From Seohaeicola saemankumensis (GTDB lineage: Bacteria > Pseudomonadota > Alphaproteobacteria > Rhodobacterales > Rhodobacteraceae), in contig NZ_JAINWI010000020.1 in the NCBI RefSeq assembly GCF_021021435.1, positions 1 to 64,000 on the forward strand: 64,000 nucleotides of DNA. The letters are read 5' to 3'. A program made the translations under genes and the position numbers. This document shows, one piece after another, positions 62,644-64,000 of this stretch. The notes under the pieces are model-generated. The model searched no databases. It was not told where the DNA came from and saw nothing but the letters and a program-made list of their open reading frames with translations. Position 1 is the first letter of the stretch. Every line of letters starts with the position of its first letter.

Positions 62644-63840
62644 TTAGCCCCGCGCCATAACCCCTGCCGCAGCCTCCAGCGCGCCCGCGCCATGCGGGAT
62701 GTCCAGTGCTATGAAACCCGCCTGCATCGCCCCCAGCGCGCCCATCACCATATGGGCATTCACATGACCCATATGGCCGATACGGAAAAACCCGTGCCAT
62801 TCCGGATCACCGGGTTCCGCCATGCCCAGCCCGATGCCCAGCGTCACACCGGCCTGAAACTCGGTCCATTTCCGCAGGTCGGTGCCGTGCGGCGCCCCGA
62901 TCCTTAGGGCCGTGACAGCGCGGCTGCGATGCGTCGCATCAGCGATGTTCAACTCCAGCGGCCCACCCTGCCCCCAGACATCGCAAGCCGCCCAGATCGC
63001 ACGGGCCAGCGTGTCATGGCGGTTCCAGATCGCCTCGATCCCTTCGGCATGGATCATATCAAGCGCGGCGCGCAGCCCGTAAAGGTGATGCGTCGGTGCA
63101 GTCCCCCCCGAATACTGGAAGAAATATTCGGGGTTTGCGCGCGGCACCCAATCCCAGTAGCGGCTGACCCGTTCCATCCGCGCCCGCGCCTCTGCAGCGC
63201 GTGGACCGAAAAACACGAAGCCCAGACCTGGCGGCACCATCAGCCCCTTCTGGCTGGCGGCAACCATCACATCGACGCCCCAGGCATCCATCTCGAACCG
63301 GTCGCAGCCCAACGACGCGATGCAATCTGCCATCAGCAACGCCGGATGCCCCGCCGCATCCATTGCAGCACGCAGCCCCGCAATATCGTTCAGGACCGAG
63401 CTTGAAGTATCCACATGGCTGGCCAGAACCGCCTTGATCCGGTGCTCCTTATCCGCGCGCAACGCCTCTTCGATCCGATTCAGATCAAAGGGAGTGCGTT
63501 TTCCGAAGTCGATCACCTCGACCTTACAACCCAGCCCGGTCGCCATATCGCCCCAGCCATGCCCGAAACGCCCCGTGGCGGGCACAAGCACATGATCACC
63601 TGCCGCCACAACATTGGACAAGGCCGCCTCCCACGCCGCATGGCCATTCCCGATATAAAAAGTGGCCGCGTGTTCGGTGCGCGCCACCCGCCGCAGATCG
63701 GGGATCAGCCCGTCAGTCAGCGCGACCAGATCGCCCTCATAGATATTGGGCGCGGAACGGTGCATCGCGCGCAACACGTCTTCGGGCATGACCGAGGGGC
63801 CGGGAATGGCCAGATAGGGGCGACCGTGGGCAAGACTCAT
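62644..63840 (-). CDS. Class V aminotransferase (alanine/serine-glyoxylate type)
   Basis: The 398-residue PLP enzyme has the Schiff-base Lys in VAASQKGLMVPPGLGF (about residue 200), and the N-terminal AIPGPSVMPEDVLRAM typical of alanine-glyoxylate/serine-glyoxylate/(S)-ureidoglycine aminotransferases. Other features are ADCIASLGCDRFEMD and YFFQYSGGTAPTHHLYGL. The exact substrate is uncertain. GGAG lies before the chosen ATG; a longer frame upstream has no similarity. Confidence 0.88.
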   Translation of the reverse strand: MSLAHGRPYLAIPGPSVMPEDVLRAMHRSAPNIYEGDLVALTDGLIPDLRRVARTEHAATFYIGNGHAAWEAALSNVVAAGDHVLVPATGRFGHGWGDMATGLGCKVEVIDFGKRTPFDLNRIEEALRADKEHRIKAVLASHVDTSSSVLNDIAGLRAAMDAAGHPALLMADCIASLGCDRFEMDAWGVDVMVAASQKGLMVPPGLGFVFFGPRAAEARARMERVSRYWDWVPRANPEYFFQYSGGTAPTHHLYGLRAALDMIHAEGIEAIWNRHDTLARAIWAACDVWGQGGPLELNIADATHRSRAVTALRIGAPHGTDLRKWTEFQAGVTLGIGLGMAEPGDPEWHGFFRIGHMGHVNAHMVMGALGAMQAGFIALDIPHGAGALEAAAGVMARG

Positions 63841-63991
63841 TAGGGTTCTCCGGCAAGATGGTCGCGCGACACTATCCCGTTGCAGGGCGGCGTCAATCGC
63901 TGGCCGGCGGGTCCGGACACCTCGGCTAACTTGCCAGCGCAACAGCAAGCCATTACATCCCCCCGACAGAACCACCGGTCAAAGGATCAGG

Positions 63992-64000
63992 ATGAACCCG
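63992..64000 (+). CDS. Possible start of a gene running off the window
   Basis: AAAGGATCAGG is followed by ATGAACCCG at the window end, which would make a new reading frame starting MNP. The spacing of the ribosome binding site is good. Only three codons are seen, so the gene is unproven. Confidence 0.35.

Overview
The window looks like chromosomal DNA of a GC-rich alphaproteobacterium of the Rhodobacterales (Roseobacter/Rhodobacter relatives). The support is indirect but consistent: protein families typical of that order (DUF3572, DUF983, an H-NOX/diguanylate cyclase pair, a carnitine dehydrogenase fused to a thioesterase, ArsJ with its GAPDH partner), an alphaproteobacterial SOS box (GAAC-N7-GAAC), and housekeeping genes (metG, valS, metF, metR, a tRNA-Leu). 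I see no insertion sequence, prophage or CRISPR array.

Layout. 0-3.6 kb: four overlapping or closely spaced genes (renalase-like oxidoreductase, ICMT-like membrane protein, UbiG-like methyltransferase, ABC1/AarF kinase). 3.5-15.3 kb: the most unusual region, a type I secretion locus. A CsgD/LuxR-type regulator and a small overlapping partner gene face away from a 781-bp promoter region containing AT-rich islands. Then follow a 718-aa low-complexity Gly/Ala/Asp/Glu protein, a strong terminator, a 662-aa Asn-rich repeat protein, a PrtD-like ABC exporter with a long disordered N-terminus, an HlyD-like adaptor and, after a repeat-bearing gap, a TolC/NodT-like outer membrane lipoprotein. The two substrate candidates have no Sec signal and no RTX nonapeptides. 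15.3-17.2 kb: a diguanylate cyclase with an H-NOX-like sensor. 17.2-22.1 kb: an MttB-family methyltransferase, HAD phosphatase, MarR regulator, DUF3572 protein and a PleD-like diguanylate cyclase with degenerate receiver domains. 22.1-24.3 kb: an ECF sigma factor, its probable membrane anti-sigma factor and a Spy-like protein, next to a four-EF-hand secreted protein.

24.4-28.4 kb: DUF983, Nudix, EamA exporter, fatty acid desaturase and an XRE regulator. 28.4-31.4 kb: carnitine catabolism (BKACE lyase, lipocalin, carnitine dehydrogenase-thioesterase fusion) coupled by 4-nt and 1-nt overlaps. 31.4-35.7 kb: arsenate resistance (ArsR-ArsC fusion, GAPDH, ArsJ, with ATGA and GTGA overlaps) beside an aldo/keto reductase. 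35.7-39.6 kb: an SOS-controlled ImuA-like gene, an MFS transporter and metG. 39.6-45.9 kb: an RND pump with adaptor, and a hybrid histidine kinase whose receiver contains a hexanucleotide repeat.

46-52 kb: tRNA-Leu(TAA), rhomboid protease, GFA-family protein, PaaI thioesterase, metF/metR, wrbA and an inositol monophosphatase. 52-64 kb: DUF2235 hydrolase, an orphan form-II CoxL-like molybdoenzyme subunit, a PLP decarboxylase with a divergent Lrp regulator, valS (with an AT-rich internal patch), a crotonase, a HisC-like aminotransferase, a broken DUF305 gene and a class V aminotransferase.

Biological thread: regulation by cyclic di-GMP (two GGDEF proteins), the CsgD-like regulator and a signal-less secreted Gly/Asp-rich polymer suggest a surface-matrix or biofilm system. 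That functional link is inference. A recurring intergenic element (CTTCTTGC...AAATATC) sits at the 3' ends of several genes.
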